A stretch of 45,000 nucleotides of DNA, from the NCBI GenBank assembly GCA_009746045.1, contig RPFO01000102.1, forward strand, positions 1,129,040 to 1,174,039, in the 5' to 3' direction. Position numbers and translations under genes: made by a program. The stretch comes from Mesostigma viride (lineage: Eukaryota > Streptophyta > Mesostigmatophyceae > Mesostigmatales > Mesostigmataceae). Positions 35,618-44,861 of this stretch are shown here, one piece after another; within the stretch, counting starts at the first letter, position 1, and every line of letters begins with the position of its first letter. The notes below the pieces were generated by a model. It worked only from the letters and a program-made list of their open reading frames with translations, did no database searches and was not told the origin of the DNA.

Positions 35618-35973
35618 GGCGGGCCTTTCTCCGCCACCCTGGTGGCTGCCGCGTCCCCCCTGCAGGACGCGGCCTTGGGGCTGGCGGACGCCACGGGGAT
35701 CCTGGGCCGCGGGGTCAAGGCCGCGTCCTCCGCGTCCCTGGCAGGCGTCTCGTCCCTGGCGCAGAAGGTGCCCTCCTCCGTCGTCGACGCGCTCGGGGTG
35801 GTGGGGGCGGTGCTGCTGGCGGGGGCGATCGCGCAGCAGCAGGGGTTTCTCCCGGGGCTCTCCAAGCCCGGGGTGGCGACGGGGGCGGTAGCGGGGGCGG
35901 CGGCGGCGGTGCCTAAAGTTGACCTCGGCCTTGTCAGCGGTTCGATGCTCTCTTGGATGAAGACAGAGCCCAA
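35618..35973 (+). CDS. Thioredoxin-like membrane protein, exon 2 (Ala-rich, membrane segment)
   Basis: 118 codons plus 2 nt, acceptor ACCACAG (35,617) and donor CCCAA|GTGAGT (35,973/35,974). It encodes residues 144-261 and is Ala/Gly-rich throughout. One clear hydrophobic segment lies at about 199-216 (VDALGVVGAVLLAGAIA), enough for a single membrane span, with a second weaker Ala/Gly stretch at 228-242. Without splicing the frame would stop one codon past the donor (AAG TGA). The strong donor consensus and phase-2 match to exon 3 favour splicing. GC content is visibly higher here than in the introns, as expected for a coding exon. Confidence 0.75.
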
Positions 35974-36841
35974 GTGAGTAGTGAACAAGGACTGCGTAAA
36001 AGGAGCCCATGAGTAGTGGACAATGGCGACGGCTTTGCAGGGCGTTGGTTTCCGGCTTGTCGGGCTGTTTCATGGGGTAAGGTTGGAATGGGCTGGAATG
36101 GGCTGGAATGGGCTGAAATGGGCTGGAATGGGCTGGAATGGGCTGGAATGGCCTGTTGTCATCTCAGTGCTCTCGTGGAGGGAGACGCGGTTTAAGTGGG
36201 GGGTTGAGAGATACACATGAGTTGGAGTTTGTGGAACGAGCGGCACTTTCGGCAAGGGGCGACGAGGGTGGCTGTGGTTGCAGTATTTGGCGCAGTCCTC
36301 GCTGCTCGTTTAGATGAGGGCGGAGGGCGAGTGAGGGTTGTGGAGTGAGGGCGTGGTTGTCCAGTGACGGTGACAGTGTGTAGTTTCAACTGGGTACAGG
36401 ACGGTACACCATGAGGGTAGGATATATGCGGTGTGGTTGTGGTTGGCTAGATGCTGTTTTTGATGAGGACGGACCCATGAGATATTTGTTCTGATTAATT
36501 AATTAAGTCCAGGCTGTGTCATGCGTAAGGTACCGCTGTGAGGGAAAATACATTACCCATAAGTGCGTACGAACGGGCCCAACAGTGAATTGCAAGACGG
36601 GGACTTCATTCCAGCTTGCAACGGGTCTTGGTAGGTACAACGGGCTAGGAGTCTTATATTTGTGGCATCTCACCTCCTCGCGCCATGTGAACTGTGCCGC
36701 GCCGTAAATCATAAGCCCTTGCTTTCCCTTGTCGAAAAAAATTTGGGAGCCTGCGGGCTTGTGAAACAGTAAAGCGCAAAGTCATTTTCTCGCTCATTCT
36801 GTCGGCCGTGTATATCATGCCATCACTTCCCCACGATGCAG
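35974..36841 (+). other. Intron 2 with a 10-bp minisatellite
   Basis: 868 bp. About seven GGCTGGAATG units lie at 36,081-36,152, and an ATTAATTAATTAA run lies at about 36,497. No gene is inside. Confidence 0.65.
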
Positions 36842-36916
36842 GCTGGCGGGCCCCATGCTTCCGGGCGAGGTGATGGAGCTAAAGGCAGACGACTTTGACG
36901 CGTCCATCAAGCGCAT
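36842..36916 (+). CDS. Thioredoxin-like membrane protein, exon 3
   Basis: A 75-bp exon between GATGCAG (36,841) and CAT|GTGAGT (36,916/36,917), phase 2 in and phase 2 out. It reads LAGPMLPGEVMELKADDFDASIKR. The LKADDFDASI segment matches the first strand and helix of PDI-type thioredoxin domains (L-x3-NFD-x2-V), which supports the assignment despite the short length. Confidence 0.72.
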
Positions 36917-37983
36917 GTGAGTGGTCATGTTTACAGGGATCATGTTACAGGGATTAGCAACAAGGGGGGGAAATGTAGGCCTACTTGAGCCTGGTAGCTG
37001 CACAGACGGATCGTAGGGTGATGGTGGCTACCGATCAGAGGTCAATCAAAGCTGGCAGCGGCCTGGTGGCCGACGTTGGTTTAAGCTTTTCGTTGTTTTC
37101 AAGAAATGCTTTGCTTGTAGAGTAGCGGTCAATGTTCGTGAGTAGCAGTCAGGCTGTGTATGGACAACCTGGCGACAGATGTCGTCTGATGAGCGGTGGG
37201 CGTAAACGGTGGGCTTTGTTCATTGCCTGGAGCACGTGTGTCAGCATTTCAGGATGTGCCCATTCGGAGGCCACCTGTGTCTGCGTATCGTGTGCGTTTG
37301 GATTTTTGTAAGTCTTGATTCCGAACCCTGTTTTCCTGTCCCTTTGACACACCTTTACCTTCCACCTTCTACCTTTAGCTTACGTTAGTACTAAATGCCA
37401 ATTTGAAAATTCTAAACGAGCTGCTGCTTGCTCTATCCTTCCTGGCGGCGCATGTTTTTTTGTAGTTCTAGTGCTACTCTCAACCTCCTCGTGTGCCCTG
37501 CCATGCCCCAGGCACTGCGTGCTGACGTACCCTATCCAGGAGCTTGTTGCTTTTTCCAAAACCTTGGTATGCATGACATGCAACGTGCTCTATCCCAGGC
37601 AGCCGCGCATGGTTGTGTTTGTGGGTTCAATGACACTAGTGCGCAGCTTTCTTCATAGTCTTGTGTGCCTTGCCTAATCATAATTGTCTTGTGCGCCCTG
37701 CTTATTTGTCACTATCTTGTGTGCCCTGTCTGTGATCGTTATAACCGCAGGTGGCGCACGTATGTGTTTGTTAGGCTTACGATTCTTTTACATTTGTTAG
37801 GTTTACAATTATTTCACATGGTCGGGCATGACATTATAACTCGTTCCTCCCAGACCTCATGTGCTTGTGGAGTTCTACGCGCCGTGGTGCCCCTTGTTCA
37901 AGCTTACGCTTATATGCCCGCATGATGATTTTTATTATGATTTGTGTTAATATTTGTCATATATCTTCCCGCTATCATCGCAG
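36917..37983 (+). other. Intron 3, holding a decayed exon copy
   Basis: 1,067 bp. Apart from the pseudo-exon at 37,853-37,915 it has several CTTGTGTGCCCTG-like phrases (37,490-37,725) and no supported coding. Confidence 0.6.
37853..37915 (+). pseudogene. Decayed duplicate of the thioredoxin active-site exon
   Basis: After an AG, about 46 bases parallel the start of exon 4 almost exactly (PHVLVEFYAPWCP). The sequence then reads TTGTTCAAG where the real exon has TTCTGCAAG. The second active-site Cys is therefore Phe, the match fades soon afterwards, and no donor follows. Confidence 0.75.
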
Positions 37984-38095
37984 GCCTCACGTGTTTGTGG
38001 AGTTCTACGCGCCGTGGTGCCCCTTCTGCAAGTCGCTTACTCCCGCGTGGAACGAGCTGGCGACAATTCTTAAAGACCAGGGCTCCAAGATGCAG
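37984..38095 (+). CDS. Thioredoxin-like membrane protein, exon 4 (WCPFCK active site)
   Basis: 112 bp, acceptor ATCGCAG (37,983) and donor ATGCAG|GTAGGC (38,095/38,096), phase 2 in and 0 out. It encodes PHVFVEFYAPWCPFCKSLTP, the signature of thioredoxin and PDI domains. Cys299 and Cys302 form a CPFC redox centre. The dipeptide between the cysteines is Pro-Phe, neither the Gly-Pro of thioredoxin nor the Gly-His of PDI. The exon continues through helix 2 (WNELATILKDQGSKMQ). Confidence 0.88.
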
Positions 38096-38476
38096 GTAGG
38101 CTGGGTGAGGGGGGTTACGGGGTTACTAGCTAGATGTTGGAAATGTAACGAAAAGCACGAATAGCCGCATTTTGATAGCCTCAGCTGGCGCCATCCGTTT
38201 CCTCATCTATTAATCAGCTGGGTATGAATGTTCCTCTTTTGGTTTCTTCTGACTGGTCACGTGATGTATGACATGTCCTCATGTCGATGCCAGTATTCAA
38301 GTCGACGTATCTGTGTTGGGGGCCTGACAGCTGTCATGCTTATGGCTGGGGCTGCTTCTTTTGCAATAGCGTAAGTGGGTTCTTGGGGCTGTTCGAGCTG
38401 GCCGTGGTTGCCTGTGACGATGGCCTGTGCTTGATTGTACTTGGTACCCTATTGTGGTCGGTTGTGGCGCTGCCAG

Positions 38477-38644
38477 CTGGCGCGCCTGGACGCGGATGCC
38501 TACGTGGAGATTGCAGACCGCTACGAGGTGCCCGGGTTCCCCACGCTGATGCACTTTCGCAACGGGACGCCGCTCGCTGTGCACAAGGGGCCGCGCGACG
38601 TTGCCACACTGCTGGCGTTTGTGAATCGGCAGCTGCCTACATGA
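38477..38644 (+). CDS. Thioredoxin-like membrane protein, exon 5 (cis-Pro, C-terminus)
   Basis: 55 codons and a TGA stop, acceptor CTGCCAG (38,476), phase 0. It supplies strand 3 (LARLDADAY, equivalent to VAKVDAT), the cis-proline loop EVPGFPTL (Pro346) and the last strands and helix (MHFRNGTPLAVHKG, then VATLLAFVNRQLPT). The protein ends right after the domain, with no KDEL-type retention signal, so an ER PDI is unlikely. A redox-active, membrane-anchored organelle protein fits better. Confidence 0.85.
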   Translation: MARLDADAYVEIADRYEVPGFPTLMHFRNGTPLAVHKGPRDVATLLAFVNRQLPT

Positions 38645-40300
38645 GTAGAACCGCAATCAACCTCCCCCACAATCTTGCCTGCAGAACTGCAACGCGGCAT
38701 GCACTTTTGTTGGGAAGCCTCTCGTGCGAACGTGCGCAGCGTGCTTCCTCTTGCGCACTGCACGGCCGCCGGGTGCCAAGTGCCAGCCTTTCTATGGCAT
38801 CGCAAAACAGACATCCGTTGAGTGATTGGATTCCTTTTAAAGTCGCTGTCACCAATGGCGGTTGTCATGGGCAACGGAGGACCCTGCAAAGCGGCGTGAT
38901 CACGCCAGGGTTGGCTGCTGAGCTAGGCGACCCCGTTACTTGCAATTGAAAATGCCAACAATCGATTCTTAGTGGAGGTGTGGTGACGTCTGCTGGCCAC
39001 CAAATATGGGATGTGCCGGGTCATCACAGGAGCTTGGCCGACCTGTGTAGGATGACGTCTGGGGCAGAGGTGGGCAACTGGGCATATAGTATGGTTACCC
39101 CACCGTCTAGGTCATCTAGTCGCTCCACACGTAAGCCAGCCATAATTTCAATGCACAAGGATACACATTTCCATCACCATTCATCTTCATCATCCTGAAC
39201 GACTCGAAAACGCGGAAAAGATAACGGCAGGCTCGAGCTACCATGGTCCGGATTCTCCCGATTTCTGGCCTGCGCTGGTTGTCTCTTTGATATAGTATGG
39301 TTAGCTATTCTTTCTTGATGATAGCATTCGTATAGCCTACCTCTATATACTAAATAGGTAGGTTATTGTACTAGATAGGCACGTCTGGCTTATACATACC
39401 CGTTCATGGTTTCCCCAAAGCGGCTGCAGGTGCCTGCTCCCAATGGGATGTGGTAGGCTGCGCTGCTAAGAAAGGATGATTGAGTTGGAAGGTTGTGATG
39501 GAAAGTTGTCTGGGTGATGGTACGTGATTTCACGTGCTGTACATGGATGTGCTAACTTTGAAGCTTTAGGGTGGGTAGAACCCTGCAGTGCCCTCAGCAG
39601 AGGGTAAGTCACCTTGGACCTAGTTGTTTGCCCTAGGGGCTGGCCCGCATGCAAGGGCATTTCCCCTAGTTGGCCGGGGGGTTGTGTGACGTATGCTTGG
39701 GTTTCTTACACAAGGGCTGACTCCAGGTTTGTTGAACATTATTATTATCGTTGTCTGGGGTTGGACCTCGTGTCCATTTCTTGCTGTTGAGAGGCGGAGT
39801 CGCGAGGACTGGCTGGGGTCCCGGTGGTTTGGAGATAACAGCACTTGGGGTCTAGATAAGGTCTTGTTTCAGTGTAACGTTTGAAGGGATGAGGGACAGG
39901 GATCTTGTAAACAGTTTGAGTTCAGTATGCACCTTTTGTACAGTATTTTTTCCTGCAATGTATTCAAGGTTTGCATTTTGTACTACTGTTAGTAACAACA
40001 ACGGGGGCTTTGCCCCCGGGCCCCCGGTACTAGCCGATATTGTGCCTCTCCGGCGTTTGTGGCCGGTCTCCGGCCGGACACATCACCTACTCTACTACAA
40101 CTATCTATGGAACGTGTGCACATTTAGGGCCCACTGAACGCGAGCAGTATTCCAGTCCCGGCAACCAACTTGAGTGAAAATCGTCAACACCGGGTCTATC
40201 GACCAGTAACAACCACATTCCGGGCACACTGACCGATAAAGTTACTTGTCGAAGACATGGACACATACCGCTTGAAACGTTCCCAATGCCGCAATTCTGT
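38645..40300. other. Downstream of the thioredoxin-like gene, no gene recognised
   Basis: The first few hundred bases are probably 3' UTR. Several open frames of 60-220 codons occur, but none shows a domain or convincing splice sites. A perfect 7-bp hairpin (CGGGGGC, TTT, GCCCCCG) lies at 40,002-40,018. Confidence 0.45.
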
Positions 40301-40301
40301 G

Positions 40302-40376
40302 GTCAATTAATTAATTAATTAATTAGACTCGTGCTCCCGTTGGGGAGTCACGGAGCATTAACCCCGATGGATGGGT
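40302..40376 (-). repeat. LINE 3' end: (TTAA)n tail and stem-loop
   Basis: TTAATTAATTAATTAATTAG adjoins a stem-loop at 40,334-40,347 (CTCCC, GTTG, GGGAG, extended by GTG and CAC with a bulged T). A 70-bp segment is shared almost unchanged with 43,856-43,927. Confidence 0.85.
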
Positions 40377-41290
40377 GGGTGGGTGCAAACAGTCCTACCG
40401 GTCTAAGCTATCTACATCAGCTACCTACGACATCTATCTAACAGCATTACTAACTACAACATCTATCTATACAGCACTGGCGTGCCTCCCACGGGTTTGC
40501 ACACGCGGGCGCTTCCCCACAGGGGGGGGCTCGTTGTCCTCTATGACCTGGGCCCACTTGGCCTTGTCCATCATCTTCTTCCAAATCACGGAGAGGCCTA
40601 GGCCCCCCATGTCCTCTACTTAGCTGTTCTTTGAAGGTGCGGGCCTTGCGGCGTCTAACATCACGGGGCCTGGCCCACGTCAGGAGGTGCCGGCCAGGCT
40701 GAGCTGGTCGCAGTCCTGCGGGGGGGCCACGTGAGGTGTCTACCTGGTTGGTGCGAGCTAGGTGCCCTACTAGCTGCAGGCGCCGCTGCTTAATGGTGCT
40801 GGTGATATATGGCATGCCCTGGTACAGGTCCTCATTCCGGACATGAGCAGCATATCCTACTCTGAAAATGGAACGCAGCATGTTAATTGGTGACCGCGCC
40901 GTCCAGCCTGCGGGCCAGGTCGGCGGTGAGGGTTCACGTCTAGCTCGGCCCCATACGTGAGAACAGGAAGGACGAGGACCTTGAACAGGTCCTGTTTCTC
41001 GATCTTGCCCAGGGGCTTGCGCCACAGGGCCCGGTACTGGCGTAAAGCGTGCCAGGCGAGGGAGATGCGATGGTCCACATCAACCTCGCAGCTGGGGAGC
41101 AGGCTGCCCAGCAGCTTGACGCGGTCCCGACACAGGACTCGAGAGCCGTCGAGGAGATAGAGGGGTGGCGGTGAGTGGGTGAGCCCAACCGCCAGGGCCT
41201 CTGTCTTCTTGCTGACCTCAAGCCCCACTGCGCGGGCCTCGATAGCCAGGCAGTCAAGCCATGTCTGCACGTGCCCAGTGTCCTCGAAGT
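40302..41290 (-). pseudogene. 5'-truncated LINE remnant 1 (RT C-terminal part)
   Basis: On the minus strand, frames broken by indels encode the part of a reverse transcriptase after the YADD box and the region behind it (HVQTWLDCLAIEARAVGLEV; LLDGSRVLCRDRVKLLG; LFKVLVLPVLTYGAEL; QRRLQLVGHLARTNQVDTS). The same order, with similar words, occurs in the remnant at 42.2-43.5 kb. Coding similarity starts abruptly at about 41,290. The 3' end is the (TTAA)n tail with its stem-loop at 40,302-40,350. Confidence 0.8.
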
Positions 41291-42084
41291 GCCCTGTGGT
41301 CAATACGCCACGCTACTCGAATACGGAAGACTTTGCGCAACAGTTTGGGGAAGAGTTTGGGCAAACAACAAGGCGAACCCCAGCCAAAATCACGCAGTTT
41401 GCTGTCCCACAAGAGTTTGGCCGCATTGGTGTGTTGTGCCACAAATGGGCCAAACTTAGGCGCGCAACCACGGGACGCAACCAAGCCAACAGCATGCATG
41501 TAACTGGAACCCCTGCGGTCGAATCCCCAATCGCGGTCGATCACCGCGGCGCGCTTCTCGCACGCGGCAAATCAACAGTTTGCGGCACCGGCCACTTTGC
41601 GCAAACTTTTCGCGCACCCAAATTGTAGAATATAGGGCATGCAATGGATGATTTTGGTAAGCGTGAAGGTTGGCAAGCATGGAACTCATTCTCTCTTCGC
41701 CATCATGAGGATGTAAACTAGGTTGCGTAAAGCGGCGGCTCGGGAGAAGTCAGTGGTTGAATATGTTACCTCCTGGTGCATTAGATGTCCAACTTCGCCG
41801 ATCTCAAGGTCAATCTTGCATGTGACATATGCACATGAACCGGCCATACCACGCATGATATGTCTATGCAGAGAGATGCTCTCTGTTGAGCAGCCATGCC
41901 CTAGCTCTAGCTTGTATAGCCATGATGATCTTCCCCCACATGACAGGCTCCCCCTTAGCTGGGCATAGCTTGTTAGATCATGCATGGGGGTGCAGGTGCC
42001 CTGACGCACCTAGAGCAAGGGTAGCTTACATTCCCACCCTTGCAGGAAGTTGCCTAGAATGTATTAAAAGCCATATGCCCCTTC
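41291..42084. other. No gene recognised
   Basis: Intergenic stretch between two LINE remnants. A 149-codon open frame on the plus strand (41,179-41,628) overlaps the remnant and lacks domain similarity. Confidence 0.45.
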
Positions 42085-43530
42085 TCAGGGATATTAAATT
42101 AAATTAAATTAAATTATAACATGCCTCCGTGGGGAGGTCATGTAGCACATATTTCATGATGGATGGGGTGGAGGAAGCCGCGTGATCGAACTATCCTAAC
42201 TCTATCTAGAAAATCCTAACTACACTACTCATCAAAACGCCTCCTCCGCTTGGGGGGAGGTGGCTTGCCCACAGGGTCGGGCGTGTGCGCCTTGACAATC
42301 TTCTTCCACCGCGTCTTGTCCTGCATGGCAGTCCAAAGACGGGAGAGAGAGTGGATGCGGTGCTCAAACTGGGCTGGGACCACTAGGTCGTCCAGCAACA
42401 TCTGAACGTAGTTGGTGACAGGTTTCCCTACCCTTTTGGGAATGTCCTTGGGGCCAGGCCAGGTCAGAATGTGCCGCCCTGGCTGTCCAAGCCGCTGGGG
42501 GCCGGCCAGACCAAGGGTGGTGTCGACCTGGCTGGTGCGGGCAAGGTGTCCTACAAATGCTATCCTACGCTGCCTAATCTCGTCCGAAACACGAGGCATG
42601 CCATGATACAGAGACTCTGATGACGGACGCTCGGAAAAACCTACATTAAGGACCTGCCGGAGCATCCTGTAAACTGTGCCGTCGAGCCGAGCTGCCAGTT
42701 TGGGTGGGAGGGTCCACGCCTCGGCGCCATACGTGAGCACCGTGAGGACGAGGACCTTGAAGAGCATGCGCTTGCGATGCCCGTCCAGGCCCTTCGAGCG
42801 CCAGTAGGGTGCCGAGCGAACGGAGCTTGGCCCAGGCAAGGCCGATGCGGGTGTCCACATCGTCGGCGGTGTCAGGAAGCCAGCTCCCCAACAGCTTGAA
42901 GCGGTCGCGGAACGGGACCTCCGTCCCGTCGAGCAGGCGCGGCAGCGGTGGTTTACTGGATGCCCCTATCACCATCGCCTCAGTTTTGACACTAATCTCC
43001 AGCCCCACCGCCCGCGCCTCCAGGCCCAGGCAGTCCAGCCAGGTCTGAATGTGCTCGGGGCTCTCGATGAGGGTGGTATCATCCGCATAAATCAGGTCGG
43101 CAAGGCGGTAACCAGGTCTAACCCCGCCGTGCTCTTTCACGTTAAGGATGTCCAAGCCTGGCTCGAACCCCTAAGCGGTAAGAGCAGTAAAGCGCGCACG
43201 TGCCCGGCGCATGACGTGATCCACGAAAATAATGAACAGGTATGGGGACAGGACACAACCTTGCCACACCCCGTGGTGAAGGGGGAATGGTGGAGTGGTG
43301 CCCTCCGCAGTCCGCACTACTGCCTGTGAACCCTCATACAGACGGCGAATGGCAGCAATAAACGCAGGTGGTACCCGATCCAGAGCTAGGATGGCCCAAA
43401 GAGCCTCCCAGAGAACCGTGTCAAAGGCCTTGATATAGTCAACAAAAATGAAGACCAGCGGCAAACTGTCAGGGGGAAGTCGACGCACCTCCTCCATCAA
43501 CCGGCGCGCGACAAACACAGCCATGACAGT
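42085..43530 (-). pseudogene. 5'-truncated LINE remnant 2 (reverse transcriptase)
   Basis: Three minus-strand frames form one decayed RT. The first (43,524-43,171) has VFIFVDYIKAFD (catalytic Asp) and HHGVWQGCVLSPYLF. A frameshift at about 43,160 leads to the second (43,155-42,800) with LADLIYADDTTLIES. A further shift leads to the third (about 42,830-42,225) with FKVLVLTVLTYGAEAW, RRIAFVGHLARTSQVD and a basic end. The GHLAR block behind the RT is typical of RTE- or Jockey-like clades and unlike the intact LINE at 27.9 kb. The tail is (TTTAA)n at about 42,091-42,113 with a stem-loop at 42,124-42,137. Confidence 0.85.
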
Positions 43531-43640
43531 GTATCAGGGATATGTGCTACATGTACTCCCAACGGAGTTATTCTGATCAGGCACTCCGCAAAGGTGAAAA
43601 CCTTTAATTGCGTTCAGTGCCGGAGTTATGTTACAATTCA
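43531..43640 (+). repeat. Plus-oriented LINE tail fragment and a shared 29-mer
   Basis: ATATGTGCTACATG (43,540-43,553) and a stem-loop ACTCC-CAAC-GGAGT (43,555-43,568) match the reverse complement of the remnant 2 tail. Directly behind it, 43,574-43,602 equals 44,442-44,470 over 29 bp. Confidence 0.65.
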
Positions 43641-43855
43641 ATTCAATTCATACCACGCCCCGGAGAAAGTGTTATTATCATCCTGCATGGCCGGTTATTT
43701 GATCCTCCTGCAGTTATTATCATCCTGCGGTGCATGCAGTGGTGGAGGTGTTGTGGTTCAGCAGCATGGCGGTCCATGCAGCTATAGATCTGCGGGCCCG
43801 AAAGTGCATCGCCGGCTGGCGGCTGGGCCGGCAGTAGGGGCTGGCACCCTGGCGG

Positions 43856-43927
43856 CAATTAATTAATTAATTAATTAATTAGACTCGTGCTCCCGTTGGG
43901 GAGTCACGGAGCATTAACCCCGATGGA
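43856..43927 (-). repeat. Detached LINE 3' end (about 70 bp)
   Basis: A (TTAA)n run, the stem-loop at 43,890-43,903 and the following GAGCATTAACCCCGATGGAT match 40,305-40,376. No coding precedes it, so this is an extreme 5' truncation. Confidence 0.85.
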
Positions 43928-44218
43928 TGGCCTGGCGGTGCCCAATTCCTCCGGCTTCACCGCCTGTGCAGTGAGGCATGTGGTGTTCTACAACTAGCAG
44001 CCTGCCCGACTCTGGCGATGGCGATGGCGTGCATGCATGGTCAGCAAGTCGCTTGTCGAGATCGAGAAGAGCTCTGGGCGGTGATGGCTCATGGCGTCGG
44101 TGGTGGCGGAGGTGGCTTTGGAGGTGCACATGTGCCAGGATGTGAGGAGGGTGGATCGAGGTGGCCGTGGCCGTGGCGGTGGTGGAGAGGAGGGGAAGCT
44201 CGGCAGCCATGCAGTGGG
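43928..44218. other. No gene recognised
   Basis: GC-rich with GGTGGC and CGTGGC runs. The overlapping open frames have no domain. Confidence 0.45.
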
Positions 44219-44290
44219 CGTCCCATTAAAACATTATCGGCTTTTGATTTAGTACTGTTAGGACTGGGTGCCATAGTAGGTATCTCGGTA
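44219..44290 (+). pseudogene. Amino-acid permease-like fragment, AT-rich
   Basis: About 23 codons read RPIKTLSAFDLVLLGLGAIV plus GIS. This is the start of the first membrane helix of APC/CAT-type amino-acid transporters (DLxLLGxGAIVG). The AT-rich wobble positions contrast with the GC-rich DNA just before it. The match ends abruptly, so it is a fragment, bacterial-looking and possibly from an intracellular bacterium. Confidence 0.45.
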
Positions 44291-44295
44291 ATACT

Positions 44296-44443
44296 AATTC
44301 CAAGGTCCGCTATCTCTTTTCCGGTGATCGAGAAAATTTTACTATACTTAATCTTGATGCTACAGAAGATTCCAATTAAGGATCCCTCTAATTCAGCCAC
44401 TTTAGAATTTGTAAAATATAATTTTGATGCTCCAAAATATTTG
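44296..44443 (-). pseudogene. AT-rich coding fragment, possibly CCA-adding enzyme C-terminus
   Basis: On the minus strand about 48 codons are open and AT-rich. They end in FSITGKEIADLGI, which resembles the F-x-TGKD-x2-x-LGI motif near the C-terminus of bacterial CCA tRNA nucleotidyltransferases. The match is short and the assignment weak. Confidence 0.3.
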
Positions 44444-44640
44444 ATCAGGCACTCCGCAAAGGTGAAAACCATTTGCGTTCAGTACCGGGCCGCGGAAAAC
44501 GCGGAAAAACGCGATCTGCAAATGAATCCGACCGGAATCGAACTGGGGACCTCTCGCACCAATTTTGCTGACTATAGGACGGACGTCTCCGGTTACCATG
44601 GCATCGCCAACTTACACCTACAGTCATCCGCAAAAGTTCT
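44442..44640 (-). repeat. SINE-like repeat with a tRNA-type B box
   Basis: One end is the 29-mer shared with 43,574-43,602. The interior on the minus strand has CAGTTCGATTCCGGTCGGA, a T-arm and acceptor-like 3' half. A TCCGTCC about 40 nt upstream could pair with the GGTCGGA with one mismatch. The anticodon arm is missing, so it is not a working tRNA gene. Confidence 0.5.
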
Positions 44641-44734
44641 CCTGTCCGGGGAGTGATGCAAGCCTTTCGGATTTGGTACTAGATAAATCACTCGAGATCT
44701 GTGTGTAGGAGTACTACACACGTGTCTGCACGCG

Positions 44735-44861
44735 AGACTTGCTCCAAAATATGTTTGATACCCGTAAGTCTTCGAAATCCTTCCTCAGATTCATCCTTTA
44801 TTTGTTTCAGCGATAATGAGGGAGCTAAGTTTTGGTTAAATAAAAAATATTGTCTAATATA
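44735..44861 (-). pseudogene. AT-rich fragment, possible IS transposase N-terminus
   Basis: Minus-strand frame with KQIKDESEEGFRRLTGIKHI, followed by LEQV. The FRRLTG-x-K block is like the start of IS5-type bacterial transposases. The frame is open up to the IstB stop but has no clear start codon, and it runs into GC-richer DNA near 44,735. Confidence 0.35.

Noticed and set aside
36081-36152. Telomere-like or centromere-like repeat
   Set aside because: The unit GGCTGGAATG does not match plant or algal telomere repeats (TTTAGGG or TTTTAGGG), and the array is only about 70 bp.
38281-38949. 222-codon ORF overlapping the last thioredoxin exon
   Set aside because: Out of frame with the exon that carries the conserved cis-Pro loop and contains intron sequence.
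44530-44600. tRNA gene on the minus strand
   Set aside because: B box and acceptor 3' half are good, but the body is about 57 nt, too short for an anticodon arm.
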